Assembly: GCA_012656075.1 (NCBI GenBank)
Contig: JAAKBF010000159.1
Location: forward strand, 806,001-870,000
Direction: 5' to 3'
Source: Phytophthora hibernalis
Lineage: Eukaryota > Oomycota > Peronosporomycetes > Peronosporales > Peronosporaceae
Length of the DNA stretch: 64,000 nucleotides
Shown one piece after another: positions 44,977 to 55,489 of the stretch; positions within the stretch are counted from its first letter, which is position 1; each line of letters begins with the position of its first letter. Made by a program: the position numbers and the translations under genes. Below the pieces are notes generated by a model, which saw only the letters and a list, made by a program, of their open reading frames with translations, was not told the origin of the DNA and made no database searches.

Positions 44977-44992
44977 TCTCATTGGTCAAAAT
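44977..44992 (+). promoter_or_regulatory. Oomycete Inr plus CA-rich element, methyltransferase gene
   Basis: TCTCATTGGTCAAAAT matches the CTCATT initiator and the CAW of the downstream element. It begins after the in-frame ATG at 44968, which favours the ATG at 45043 as the true start. Confidence 0.45.
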
Positions 44993-45042
44993 TCCCCAGT
45001 GGCTGGTCTCCAGTAACTGCCACATTGACACCTCCAAGCGTC

Positions 45043-46337
45043 ATGATCAGCAGCGAGTCCAGCGACGACGAGCTCTCAACGCTGCACCAGGCGGCCATCG
45101 CTGTGGTTAAACCCGTGCGAAAGGTGAAGAAGGTTAAGAAACCAGCAGCCGACGCTTCATCCGACGCCACCGACGATGTTTCAGGCAAGAAGCGACCTGC
45201 AGAGGACAATTCCACGGACGCTGAAGAGGCTCAGAGACTCAAACGAGAAGCCCGCAAGAAGCGCAAAGCCGACGAGAAAGTGGTCCGAGAAGCAGCCAAG
45301 CAGCAGCAGAAGACGGACCAATTAGCCTCTGAACGGGCTGCCAAGGGACGCGCCTTCACGCTCAGTATGGCCATCCCCGGCTCCATCCTGGACAATGCGC
45401 AGACCAAGGAGCTGAAGACCTATTTGGCCGGTCAAGTGGCCCGCGCCGCTGTGATTTTCCAGGTGGACGAGATCGTCGTGTTCGACGACCAATTGGGTCG
45501 CCAGGAGGGCACGGAGCGCGCCAAGAAGCGCGCGCACGACTGCCACGTCTTCATGGCGCGCATCCTGCAGTACCTGGAGACGCCGCAGTATCTGCGTCGT
45601 TCTTTGTTCCCCATGCACACGGACCTGAACTGCGCAGGACTGCTGAACCCGTTGGATTGTCCGCACCACCTGCGCGCGCACGAGTGGAGCGTGTACCGCG
45701 AAGGAGTCGTGACCGACAGGCCGCTAAAGGACAAGGAAGGCTCGCACGTGTACGTGGGCCTCCAGCGCGAAGTGGTCGTGGACAAACGCATCACGCCTGG
45801 TATTCGTGTCACGGTCAAGATCGACGAGGCGTCCAAGGAGTTCAAGAAGAAAAGTACGTGGTGGATGGTGAGAGGTGACTGCATCGGAGACTGATGTGTT
45901 TTTTATTTGGTGATGCAGTGGTGGGCAAGCTCGTGTCGTCTGCTGAACCGCGCGAGCAGCTTGGTGTGTACTGGGGCTACACGACCCGCTTTGCGTCTTC
46001 ATTGAGCAACGTCTGGACCGATTGCCCGTTCCCTGGCGGCTACGACCTTAAGCTCGGCACGTCGGAGCGTGGCAGCGTGTCGGTCGACGATGCCGACTTC
46101 TCGCTGCCGAAGTTCCGTCACGCGCTGGTTGTGTTTGGTGGCGTTGCCGGTATCGAAGAGTGCGTGGATGCAGATGAAAAGGTTCCCGTGAGCGGCGAAG
46201 ACTCGAATACGCTCTTCGACATGTGGGTCAACACTTGTCCCGAGCAGGGCAGTCGCACCATTCGTTCAGAGGAGGCGCTACTGATCTCGCTCGCAGCTCT
46301 GCGACCCCACGTCAACCGTGGCGGTCGAACGCAATAG
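45043..46337 (+). CDS. SPOUT1/C9orf114-type RNA methyltransferase
   Basis: Two exons, 45043-45853 and 45919-46337, with a 65-bp GT-AG intron (donor GTACGT); together 410 codons in one frame, with no frameshift. The first ~110 residues are Lys/Ala-rich and highly charged, suggesting nuclear or nucleolar targeting. The rest is the SPOUT-class methyltransferase of the human SPOUT1 (C9orf114/CENP-32) family: SMAIPGSILDNAQT at the domain start, PQYLRRSLFPMHTDLN, PGIRVTVKI, GYDLKLGTSERG and the C-terminal knot NTCPEQGSRTIRSEEALLIS, which in this family binds S-adenosylmethionine. Family members are linked to RNA binding/methylation and the mitotic spindle; the RNA target here is unknown. The next gene is convergent, 100 bp away. 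Confidence 0.88.
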
Positions 46338-46436
46338 AATGACAACGACGGAGGCTTCCAGCGTTGACAAATAAATACCAACACCCATTGCATAGCAATA
46401 CTGACTGATCTGACTGAACTACCTCTTTGAATGAAG

Positions 46437-48681
46437 TTATCCAGCCGCAGGTCTCTTGGTGGACGGACACTTCTTATAGCAGTGGAACTTGCGCGTGCAT
46501 CGCGTTGTACGGTTCTTGCCGCAGCAGCACAGCTCCTTGCACACGGGGCAACCGTTCTCAAAGATGCGGTCACCATGCTCCTCGATCATTTTCTCGGCAC
46601 ACTTCGCGCAGAAGATGTGGGGACACACGGGACACCGCACGTTCTTCTTTCGTAAGTTACCGCAGCGATGGCACGAAGCTCGGTGGCGCATCATCATGTC
46701 CGCGTAGTTATCGTTGTTGTCTAGACGAGGTTGCTGGAAGTTGTGACCCGGTACCAGTGGTGCGCCGGTCGTTCCTAGCTCTAAAGACGGTGCCAACGAG
46801 TTGAGCCCTTCGAGACCAAGGTTGCCCTGTGCGTCCGAAGGCCCCATGTAGCCTTGATTGTTTCCTAAAGTAGTCCCCGAAGGTGGCATGTATCCGTACT
46901 CTGTACCACCAAACGCTTGATTGGACTGCTGCTGCTGAAGGCTTGGGTCACTGTGAAGATACGGTTGGTTCTGCGTCGGTACAACTAGGTGATCCTGTTG
47001 GTGGTGGTGAAGGGGGTCGTAGCTTGACCACATAGGCGTCGACGAGTTGAAATTGCTCGTGTTGTTACTGTCGAATCCAGTGCTAGCTGATCCCCAAAGG
47101 GACCCACTCATCGCGTCCGGTACTGACGCGGCCGAGTAAATGTAGGTCGCTTCATTAGGCGAAATCGGTGGTAATTTGTTATCGCTTGCCAAGCCCGTCG
47201 TCGGGTGAAAGTCAGCAAGCGTGTGGCCTGGGACGTACGTTGCAGCGAGTGCCTGCTCCAGGCGATTCACGATGCCCCGCGCCTCTTGCAGTGAGCTCGG
47301 AGTCCATGTGATACCGTTTACTGACTTTAGCGACGCAGGCAGTGCGCTCCATTCTCGCAGTCGGGGCAACGCTCTGTTTAATGCACGCCGATCCTGCTCG
47401 CTCACTCGTGTATTCATTCCATCATTGGTCATCAGAAGCTGGCGGACGTAAGAGCACACCGCCGTCCAGAGCTGCACATTGGCATCCACATTCATCCAGC
47501 CACATGTCGCCTCGCTCGAATACTGCGCTAATGCTTCATGCTCCAATTCCTGCATCACAACGCGGAGCTGTGTTTCCATCGCTGCGGTGCAAGCAAAAAT
47601 CCCTGGAACACCGAACAACTGTGTACGCCACCAGCAAAGCGCGCGTACACCCATCCAGCCGGTAGAAGCAGCGTGCTGCCGGCATTCACGACACACTTGA
47701 TGCACTTATCCACGTGTTCCGCCAAAAACGCCGTTGCGAAGTCCGGGTCACTTTTCCAGTCTCGAAAGGCGTCTAAGTTCGCCGGCGGGATCAAATACAC
47801 CCAAAGCTCGCCCGCCGACACGGACAACCACGTGCATTGGCCACCTGGAGCGAGCGTAAAATCCAGATAGGCGTTCTTCTCGAGAAAAGCTCCAAATGTG
47901 TCCGACTTGTCTCCACTACCGGCCCAAGCCACTTGAACAACCGCCACGGGAGCTGAGACCAGCATCTGCGTCTGCTGCAGTCTGAATTCTGCATTGGCCA
48001 ACTCCTCGTCCTGCTGGTTGCACTGTGTCTGCCACAAGGATGACGTGAGCTCCTGTCTGGTTTGAGTGGCCACATCCGTAGCTCGTACATGTCGGTTCTC
48101 GGTTAATAACTTGGCAACGGACGCTGCGTCGAGCGCCGGAACAGGATCGTCCAGTACGGCCGCACGGTGGTTGTTGCCTGCAAGAAGCACGGGCTCCTCG
48201 AGCGCGTGCTGCTGCAGGAAATGGGGCTGCACGTCCTGAGACGGGACCAGGTGGACACCTGAGCGTGCGAACACGGCCGCGCCCAGCAGACGGCGGAAGC
48301 TGGACGCGCTCTTCTTATGACGCACGGCAGCTGTGTAGCCGCCCAGATGGACAGGTAACGGCGAGAAGGACATTGTGTCCGCATCGAATGAGCCATTATT
48401 GTCATTTCGATCTGAATATCAGTTCACAATTAATTAGCAACACACGAGTAAGCAATTAATTGCATCGGAGCGAGGACTATTTTTAGTGACCTCTCACCAT
48501 ATGCGACACTGTCGTGGCCGAGCGTCCTGCATCCTGCACAGGCGAATTTGGTCACGAGCAGCGCGTCCTGCTCGCTCAGTTGGGCGCAGGCTCCGTGCAA
48601 CCATTGGCCGCAGAAGTGGCACTCGACCAGGAAGGCGGGCGCGCGTGGGTCCACGTCCTGGCCGCACACGCCGCAGGACAT
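46437..48681 (-). CDS. PHD-JmjC-4CXXC_R1 chromatin protein with substituted iron ligands, one frameshift
   Basis: Exon 1 is 48681-48498 and exon 2 is 48411-46437, with an 86-bp intron. One base is missing near 47610; restored, the gene has 720 codons. Residues ~1-50 form a PHD finger (CGVCGQ...CHFCGQWLHGACA...CAGC), a histone-tail reader. A JmjC domain of the KDM2/KDM7 group follows: YLDFTLAPGGQCTWLSV, GELWVYLIPPANLDAF, VDKCIKCVV, TLLLPAGWVYARF. The family's iron-binding H-x-D reads T-L-A and the distal His of GWIHA-type motifs reads Tyr, so demethylase activity is unlikely. A Gln/Asn/Pro/Ser-rich linker leads to a C-terminal zf-4CXXC_R1-type domain (CHRCGNLRKKNVRCPVC... CPVCKELCCC). It probably works as a chromatin reader or scaffold. 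The start was chosen because it directly precedes the first PHD Cys; an in-frame ATG lies at 48747. Confidence 0.82.
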
Positions 48682-50454
48682 CGAGGGCGGAAGCATCGCA
48701 GGCCACAGAGTCACAGAGCGACTTGGGCAGGAGGAGGCCAATCGCAAAGTGGTGGGCGCAAACGCTCAACCCACCGGCGCAGAGTAATAGAGGGGACGGG
48801 CAGCGTGTTACTAGCGCTGATAACGACCGCGTAAATGCGCGCGATGATGCCAAGTCGGGGACAGGTGGCGGTGGCCGTCGTGCGCAGGATGTGTGTATAA
48901 GACACTGCAGTGCAGTATGGGCGAGCAGAGAGCTTGGGGCGCGCGGGCTTTGCTCGACGGCGACTTGGTGGCCCTTTTCGGCGCTGCTTCAACCGGCGAA
49001 ACGAAGTTGGGCTGGGGACAAGTGGCGAAAAGGATGAAGGAGTGTTGATACATGTACTGAAATGGTGTTCATCCTGGTGTTGAGGTGTTGGTGATGAAAG
49101 TCAAAGAGTATTGGGATGGATGCACACAAGTATGGTAAATGTATTATACTAGAAGTATGCACATTTGCCGCCTTAGAGGATACTGCTGTCTGGAGTGCCG
49201 ACGATGTTGTGAGCCTCTCACAACATCATCCAGGACGGCTGGTTTCTTTCGCGAGAAGCAGTGCGACACGCTCGTAGTTTCGCTGATCGATGGCAACTCA
49301 TCACCGATTGCGAGCCGGCCACGGACGAATAGGTGCAGGATGACACAAATTGGTCCGAAATCGCGCCAGCATCGAGAGGCTCTGTAGGACATCGTCGTGC
49401 ATTGCTCGCTGCGAAGAAATGGGTTGCAAGTTGTATCACTCAATTCGCAGCGTAGCGGCGTGATACAATAAAGGTAGCGCAAGTGCGGAGCCCTCTACGC
49501 GCAGCTGTGGCTGGTTGGATGCCATCGTCGCAAACGTTTGCTGGAAAACACGCAAAATTGAAGTTGATCGATGCAGGTCCCACCTTGGCTTGAGCAGATG
49601 GAGGAAGGCGGACCGACATCCGACCTTGTAACTTTGACCTTACTTTTTGTAACCGGTACGTTTATTGTGTGACTATCAAATGTTGGATCAAATTGTATAT
49701 TGTAAATTTTACATACTCAAATATGAGGCTTTCAGGCGAGGGTGAGCCTCACTCAACGATTAGGCGAGGATGTTTAATCGAGCGAGCGCCGCAAGGATTT
49801 ACTCTTTTCTAGACACCGCGCGTGACCTGTCGAGGACACGGAGTGGGGCTGGTCGCACAGCCCCCTCGCAGTAAAAGCAATTTTTATATTAACATATTTT
49901 CAAAACTTAAATTTCGGTAAATGTTTGAGTTTGAATTGTTATTGTATTCATAAAGTGAGACGTATTATAGTAGGGGGTGACTCTCTCGTCTGTGCCTATA
50001 CATGAAAAAACGCGCAAGCACTGGACCGTTAATTGTATAAAACATACCGGCTATACCCTTTGAACATGAAAAATTACTTGGGTAACGTCCACCTCAATTA
50101 GGTACGTAACTCATGCGACATTAAATGTTGCGCGAATGGAGCGCTTTAAAGTGCAAAGTGCTGGCAGGAGTTGCGGGCTCAACTAGCTGTACGTAACGCA
50201 AACTTCCACCCTAAAAGCCTCAACCCCAGAAATCGGTGCTCAGAACGGTCTAATGAATGTCGTAGCATATGACATAGCTCTGTAATTTGTAATTTGTATG
50301 TTGGATAGTTGTGACAAAGAAGATGGTGCATAAGGTTTCAACAGGTTTGTCGAGCAATGTCGTCACTTATACACCTTTCCACTGGGCATGGTATGTTGGA
50401 GGGGTAGGGTCGCACCTCCGCTTCGCTGCAGCGGGTTTTTATAGAATTGTATCT
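48682..50454. other. Intergenic region without a recognised gene
   Basis: About 1.8 kb. Frames over 48.7-49.05 kb are mostly overlaps with the PHD gene or composition effects. A 112-codon minus-strand frame at 49144-49482 has no recognisable domain. A perfect 11-bp-arm hairpin (GATGTTGTGAG, 3-nt loop) lies at 49203-49227. From 49600 the sequence is AT-rich. Confidence 0.45.
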
Positions 50455-50610
50455 CACCCACCCCGTCACTCGATCAGTACCCCATTTACTAACTCACACT
50501 AACTCGTTCACTCAATCACCCACGCACACCCACTCAGTCACTCACTCACACTCATAAAATCACTCACTCACACCCACTCACTCACTCACTGACCAGCCCA
50601 CGCACTCTCC
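50455..50610. repeat. CACT/CACTCA simple-sequence tract
   Basis: Irregular tandem CACT and CACTCA units over about 150 bp, near the 3' side of the Helitron coding region. Confidence 0.8.
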
Positions 50611-51957
50611 CTTTAAAATCAAGCGTTATTTATTAAATGCAGTTCATTATCTAATTTTGAAATCTCTCTGTACACAATATTGTTGGTGTGTACTCGCCCA
50701 TCCTCGTCGTTAGCCTTTGGGTCCACGACAATCTTGATAGCTTTTCTGGAAGTCACTCTGGACAGCGCGAAATACAGTTGACCATGCGCAAACACGGGCG
50801 ATTCCAGGTAAATTCGTACGTTGTGAATAGACTGTCCCTGAGCCTTGTTGATCGTCATCGAGACGGCTGGAACCACCGGAAACTGCTTACGCTTCATCTT
50901 GAACAGGAACTCTTTGTCGTCATCCTCAGTATAGAAAATGATCCGAGGAATAAAACCTGTCGTGCCCTTGGAAGGCCCTGACATAACACTCGCCTCAATA
51001 CTTCGCTCTCTCAGCGACACAACTCTGAGACGAGTCCCGTTGCACAGTCCTGCGTCACTGTTCAGGTTCAGGATCATAATGATCGGAGTCCCCACCTTCA
51101 ATACAATCCTATGAGGTGGTATACCGGAGAAGTTGAGAGAGTTCAAAACTCTTGCTCGAACATGTTGGGGTCCGCGACTCTCTCAAGACTGTCAGCAGAG
51201 AGATATTCCTTCGTAGCACCTGTGAGTCGTTCAGCCACCATATTGTTGATGCGCCTTACACTGGTATTTGTAGGAGCCAGAATCGCCCGCTCAACGAAGT
51301 ACTCGTCTGGCAAGTCATCTCCCCAACACCTGGATACACCGCATCAATCAACGCGTTGACATTGCGCATCCGTCGATCTTCTTCCATCTCGTCCAAGTCG
51401 CGATCGTGTGATTCCTCAACAGGAGTAGATTAAAATTTGGAAAGGGTTCCATATCATCATCCTCTTCGTCCTCGGAAGCGGTCACTGCACCCCGAGGTTC
51501 CGGAATGATGCACATATCTCGAGGGGGCAAATATCATTCTCGCCAAGCTCCTCGTTCACCGGGTATCGCCCTTCGCCTATCTGAAGTAAAACTCAGAAAA
51601 CTCCTCCAACTCGGCTACGCTAACAGGATCCGGGGTGTCCGAACACGCATATCCTCGGTCAGACGTACTTGGCGCAAATGCTCCCACAGCGGCGAACTCT
51701 TGAAGCAGGCTGCGATTGTCTCTGCTCGCGTGGCGTCCTTCAAACTGGCAAAATCTGACGGTGGTCACCGCTGAAAACCATCACCTTCCCTCCGAACGGT
51801 TCCAGGTCGTTCTTCATGATATCACGAAACGTCCTATCCACTGCTTCGAAGCAACCGCGGTTCATCATAGGAGCCTCATCCCAGATAATGAGACTGGCAC
51901 CTCGAGTCAGCTCGGCCTACTGGCTCTGGAAATGCAGACTGCAGGTCAAATGCTCAG

Positions 51958-52861
51958 TGTGTAGGAAATCCAGTGTTTGGTGACCCTACACTAGGGATGC
52001 CTAAGCTGGACTCAGCGAAGGACGGACACAGCGATGGACGGACTCGGCGAAAGTTGGACTCGGCGAAAGTTGGACTCGGCGAAAGTTGGACTCGGCGAAG
52101 ATCGACTTGGCGAGAATATGCCTCGAGCGAGATATACCAACTGGAGGGATAAATCAGGATCTGGGCGAAGAGTCGCCGAAAGGTAGGAAAACAGCTCGAC
52201 ACCAAGGGACGGAGCTGAGCGAAGAGTTGCAGGGAGATCTGTAACGACTCCGTTTCATTAGATATTTGTAAATGACCGATAGAAGAACATAGGAAGAGCC
52301 CGAAGGGGATCTCCAAAGACATAGAGATAACAATCAGAGCAGAATCTTCTAAGTCCAAGAACAGCGTACACTTTTCCGGTAAGTCCCTGCGTGGACTGGA
52401 TTATGTCTGCCGGCGTTCCCCGAGAGGCATAGCTTGTAGGGGAGCCGTCTGGTAGCGCCAAGAGATCAAGGTCGGCCCGGGGGCACTTATCGCTACCAAG
52501 CGAAGACAAGTCTCGTCGATTCGACGAGCTGATGGGTCTGCACAACCCAGGACACTGTAACCTCCTAGCTGGGCGTAATGTGCGCCTGGTGACCTGTAAA
52601 GCGCTCGCGCGCTGCCGTCCATCCTTTTGGTGGAGGGTACAGGGTTTAGCACGGAGACTGCCCCGCTCAGGCGAGTCTCTGGAGAAGTTTGAGCTTGATA
52701 CTTGTTGGAAACAACACTCAACTGAACCCCGGCTGGGGCGAACCGCAAAGGGAACCGACATGAATCCCTGCGCAGCCCAACATCGCCGACCTGACTCGGC
52801 GAATTGTTGTGCTGTTGCGGAAGCCGAACGAACGACATTTTCTGTGAATCACAACACCACA
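51958..52861. mobile_element. 904-bp solo-LTR-like insertion in the Helitron helicase
   Basis: Starts TGTGTAGG and ends ACCACA, with TG...CA ends and TCAG duplicated on both sides (51954-51957, 52862-52865). Removing it rejoins the helicase between Walker A and Walker B. It has no internal element genes, as expected of a solo LTR left by recombination. A long minus-strand frame inside (52401-52862) resembles nothing. Confidence 0.7.
52040..52100. repeat. 16-bp tandem repeat (GGACTCGGCGAAAGTT), 3.8 copies
   Basis: Perfect or near-perfect units inside the solo-LTR-like insert; related GGACGGACACAGCG-type units extend a little to the left. Confidence 0.85.
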
Positions 52862-53913
52862 TCAGTCAGCTTGATCGGGACCCGAAACGTTGAGTGCGCT
52901 GTATGTCCTCCAGTCAACAGTGTAGCCGCGATACCACTGGAAACCACTGCGACGGCGATCTTCCGTTGCATTTTGACGTGGGCGAGTATCTGTTCCAGCA
53001 AGAACGACTTCCCTGTCCCGCCGGGACCATCGAGAAATAACAATTTATCTCCTCCAACCGGTCGGTCTACAGCCTGAAGCACTTGGTCGAAAATATCTCT
53101 CTGGTTTTCGTTAAGTCCATCCACTCGTTACGCGACATGCTCTAGTGCGCTTTGCGAGTACGCGTTCAGTTCTTGCTGTACGATCGACGGAGATTGTCCC
53201 TCTTCTACCATGGGTGACACGTCGCTGTAGGTTGCGAGCTCCATACTGCAATGCTGAAGTCCTTTTTATCAAGAGAAAATACACCCACTTTTCTTTGAAC
53301 ATGAAAGCAAAAGCAATCGATGGAATCGCAACTGCACGTACTGACTTAGAGAAACAACAGTGCTAAATTCATTGAGTTTTGTTTGATACCAAACCTGATG
53401 TCCTTGCTACGCCACGCTCGAAAGACGCACCACCAGCGAATTTACGCGTACTCTGCCATCCACAAAAATATCTCCCGCGCGCTCGACTTGAATGAGTTTG
53501 TCGTTTCTCTCTATGCCTCTAACGTAGTCTTCCGACATTTCGGTCTTGAACGTTTCCCAACGAACATGTCCTTGGGGAGGTAGGCAGTACACCAATATGA
53601 TAACGAAACGTTGGCGCAGTTGGGATGGCATCTTGACAGCGGCAGCTGAACCACTCGGCACCGTCTTCCAGATAACCAAGCGCGAACGCCGCATCCCGAA
53701 ACGAGTGTAATGTTTCGCCTACCGTTAGAAGATCGGTGAAAGACTTTGGAGAGCGCCGGTTGCACAGAAGGGGTCGCAGATAGAATCTATCAGGGTCTTG
53801 AGGTGAAACGTGAATAATGCGGCCAAGCGACGCCACGTAATGCTTGTACGGCTACCACCTCTTCTCGTGCCACCTATACTTCGTTGGGACATCCTTGAAC
53901 AGAAGATCAGCAG

Positions 53914-55072
53914 TCACATCCGGATCGTTCGCACACAGCTTGAAAATTCGATCAGCATAGTTCTGTTTCCGCGGCGGATCAGATTATGGAGTTGGGCATT
54001 AGATTCATGGCCACGATAGGCGACGATGTTCATGTCTGCCAGGCGAATGGGAAGATTTACCACAGAGTGCATCGACCCTTGCGTAGGATGCCTCCACAGG
54101 AGAAATGTAGCCTCCCGTAGGTACTGCTTAATCTCGTCGGCTTCAATATCTTCTCCATCGATGGTTATTGTAATCATGTCCCCTCCCTTGTAGACGTACT
54201 TGTAGATGTACTTAATCGCTTTGTTCGTAGCACAAACTTCGACGTTGATGTGGCAGTTGTACTTCTGGGAGAGAAATGCGTTGTACGGCACGATCCACTG
54301 ATTAATGGTCGCATTGTCCCAAACTTTCCCTCTGTGTGAAAGAATTCCATCTGGACGACGACGGCGTCTGTACGTAGGGTATTTACCCTTAGTCATGACG
54401 GTTGCTTCCGCGAGGGGAAATTTCTTAGAGCACTTGCCGTTCTTCATACACGGACTGTTAGGATTCTGTTGGCTACATGGCCCGTGCAGCATACTCGATA
54501 TGACCGTCTCGTAAAGTTCCGGATACTTCTCTTTATCCGGAAGCTCTGCGGAGACTATTTTGGCCACATCATTAGCACTTACGGGCTTATCCTCTGGTCG
54601 CAAGATCAGAAGAATATGGCCGTGAGGAAGACCACGCTTCTGGTACTCCACCACATGGACCCGGCCAGCTTAAATCCCCAGTAATCCTTCGTCTAGGTCC
54701 TTGTTAAGGGCTTTCAGCTTTTCATTGAACACACGGCCTACCATCTCGGGTCTGTCCGCAGCCTTCCCCCGGTCGAAGATTTAGATTTTCCTTGATTTCC
54801 GGCCAGTTGAGATTGCACGTCATAGTGATAAACAGATTTGGAGCTCCCGTTTTCCTGACGATAGCCGTAGCGTCCAAGAAGCGCTGGTACATGTACCGGG
54901 GTCCACCTGTGAACTTGGGAGGAATAATAATCTTGCGTCCGATCTCTGCAGCGTCTGGCTCAGCCGGATCACCATCTGAACCGGTCTGCCGACGTGAGTC
55001 CGACCGAGATTCTATGCGGCTAACTTCGTTATCGGCAGCCATTCTATGAACTTCGACGGATTCGCTGCGCAA
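53914..55072 (-). pseudogene. Helitron Rep (HUH/Y2) nuclease domain
   Basis: Two frames that belong together. At 54722-55072: RKIIIPPKFTGGPRYMYQR and NLFITMTCNLNWPEI (Helitron N-like region). At 53914-54654: YQKRGLPHGHILL, with the two metal-binding His of the HUH motif, then CMKNGKCSKKFP, and AIKYIYKYVYKG, with the two-tyrosine (Y2) active site separated by three residues. Rep nicks and joins single strands. A break of about 70 bp of disturbed frame separates the two pieces near 54660-54730. Catalytic residues all remain. Confidence 0.85.
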
Positions 55073-55489
55073 CGCGTCGGAGGGCCCCTGAAGTATCTCC
55101 AGACGATACTGGAGCTGATTTTTCTATATAGCGCAAGCGTTCCTGCTCGCATTTGGACCATTGATCAACACAGTACTGCTGCGTAAGGCGCCCATCACGT
55201 AGAATAAGAGAGTCACTGGCGGTTCAATCGTACAGGAGGAAGGCCTCAAACTCTCGGAGCGAGATTGTTAACGGTTTCCCGTGACGGTCGACAGGATTAC
55301 CCACGCACGGAATGTGATAAGTCCAACCACGTTCTCCATTCGGAAAAAGAAGGGGCACAGGAGGGGTCGTAGCTTTCATTTGTCTCGAAAATTCGCTTGA
55401 ATCCCCCGAGGTGTATGCAAGAGTATGTCTTGAGGTTCCACTGCATTCTAATCTATCACGATGGCCGCAACCTCAGAACGGTCGAAGTG

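Larger units (their letters stand above)
50619..53124 (-). pseudogene. Helitron PIF1-like helicase domain, split by a 904-bp insert
   Basis: The 5' piece (53124-52862) has LNENQRDIFDQVLQAV and the Walker A loop GPGGTGKSFL, then THSTFRVPIKLT-like sequence up to the insert. The 3' piece resumes left of 51957 with ELTRGASLIIWDEAPMMNRG (Walker B, about 51870-51920) and ends at 50619-51146 with GTPIIMILNLNSDAGLCNGTRL and MTINKAQGQSIHNVRIYL, the C-terminal PIF1 helicase motifs. The helicase would unwind donor DNA during rolling-circle transposition. Besides the insert, frame changes occur near 51430, 51530 and 51780. Confidence 0.85.

Noticed and set aside
48486..49037. 183-codon plus-strand Arg-rich frame
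   Set aside because: Largely antisense to the PHD exon and rich in Arg/Gly from GC bias; no motif.
50380..50480. Helitron 3' hairpin and CTRR end around CCGCT...AGCGG
   Set aside because: A short hairpin exists, but no CTRR end at the right distance; termini left undefined.
50500..50610. Possible CRISPR-like array (regular CACT units)
   Set aside because: It is a simple-sequence tract with no spacers, in a eukaryotic genome.
52040..52100. Possible coding repeat (LDSAKV-type) in a short minus-strand frame
   Set aside because: The 16-bp period is not a multiple of three, so the repeat is not conserved as protein.
52401..52862. 153-codon minus-strand frame in the Helitron
   Set aside because: It begins inside the solo-LTR-like insert and is not homologous to helicase; LTR sequence rarely codes.
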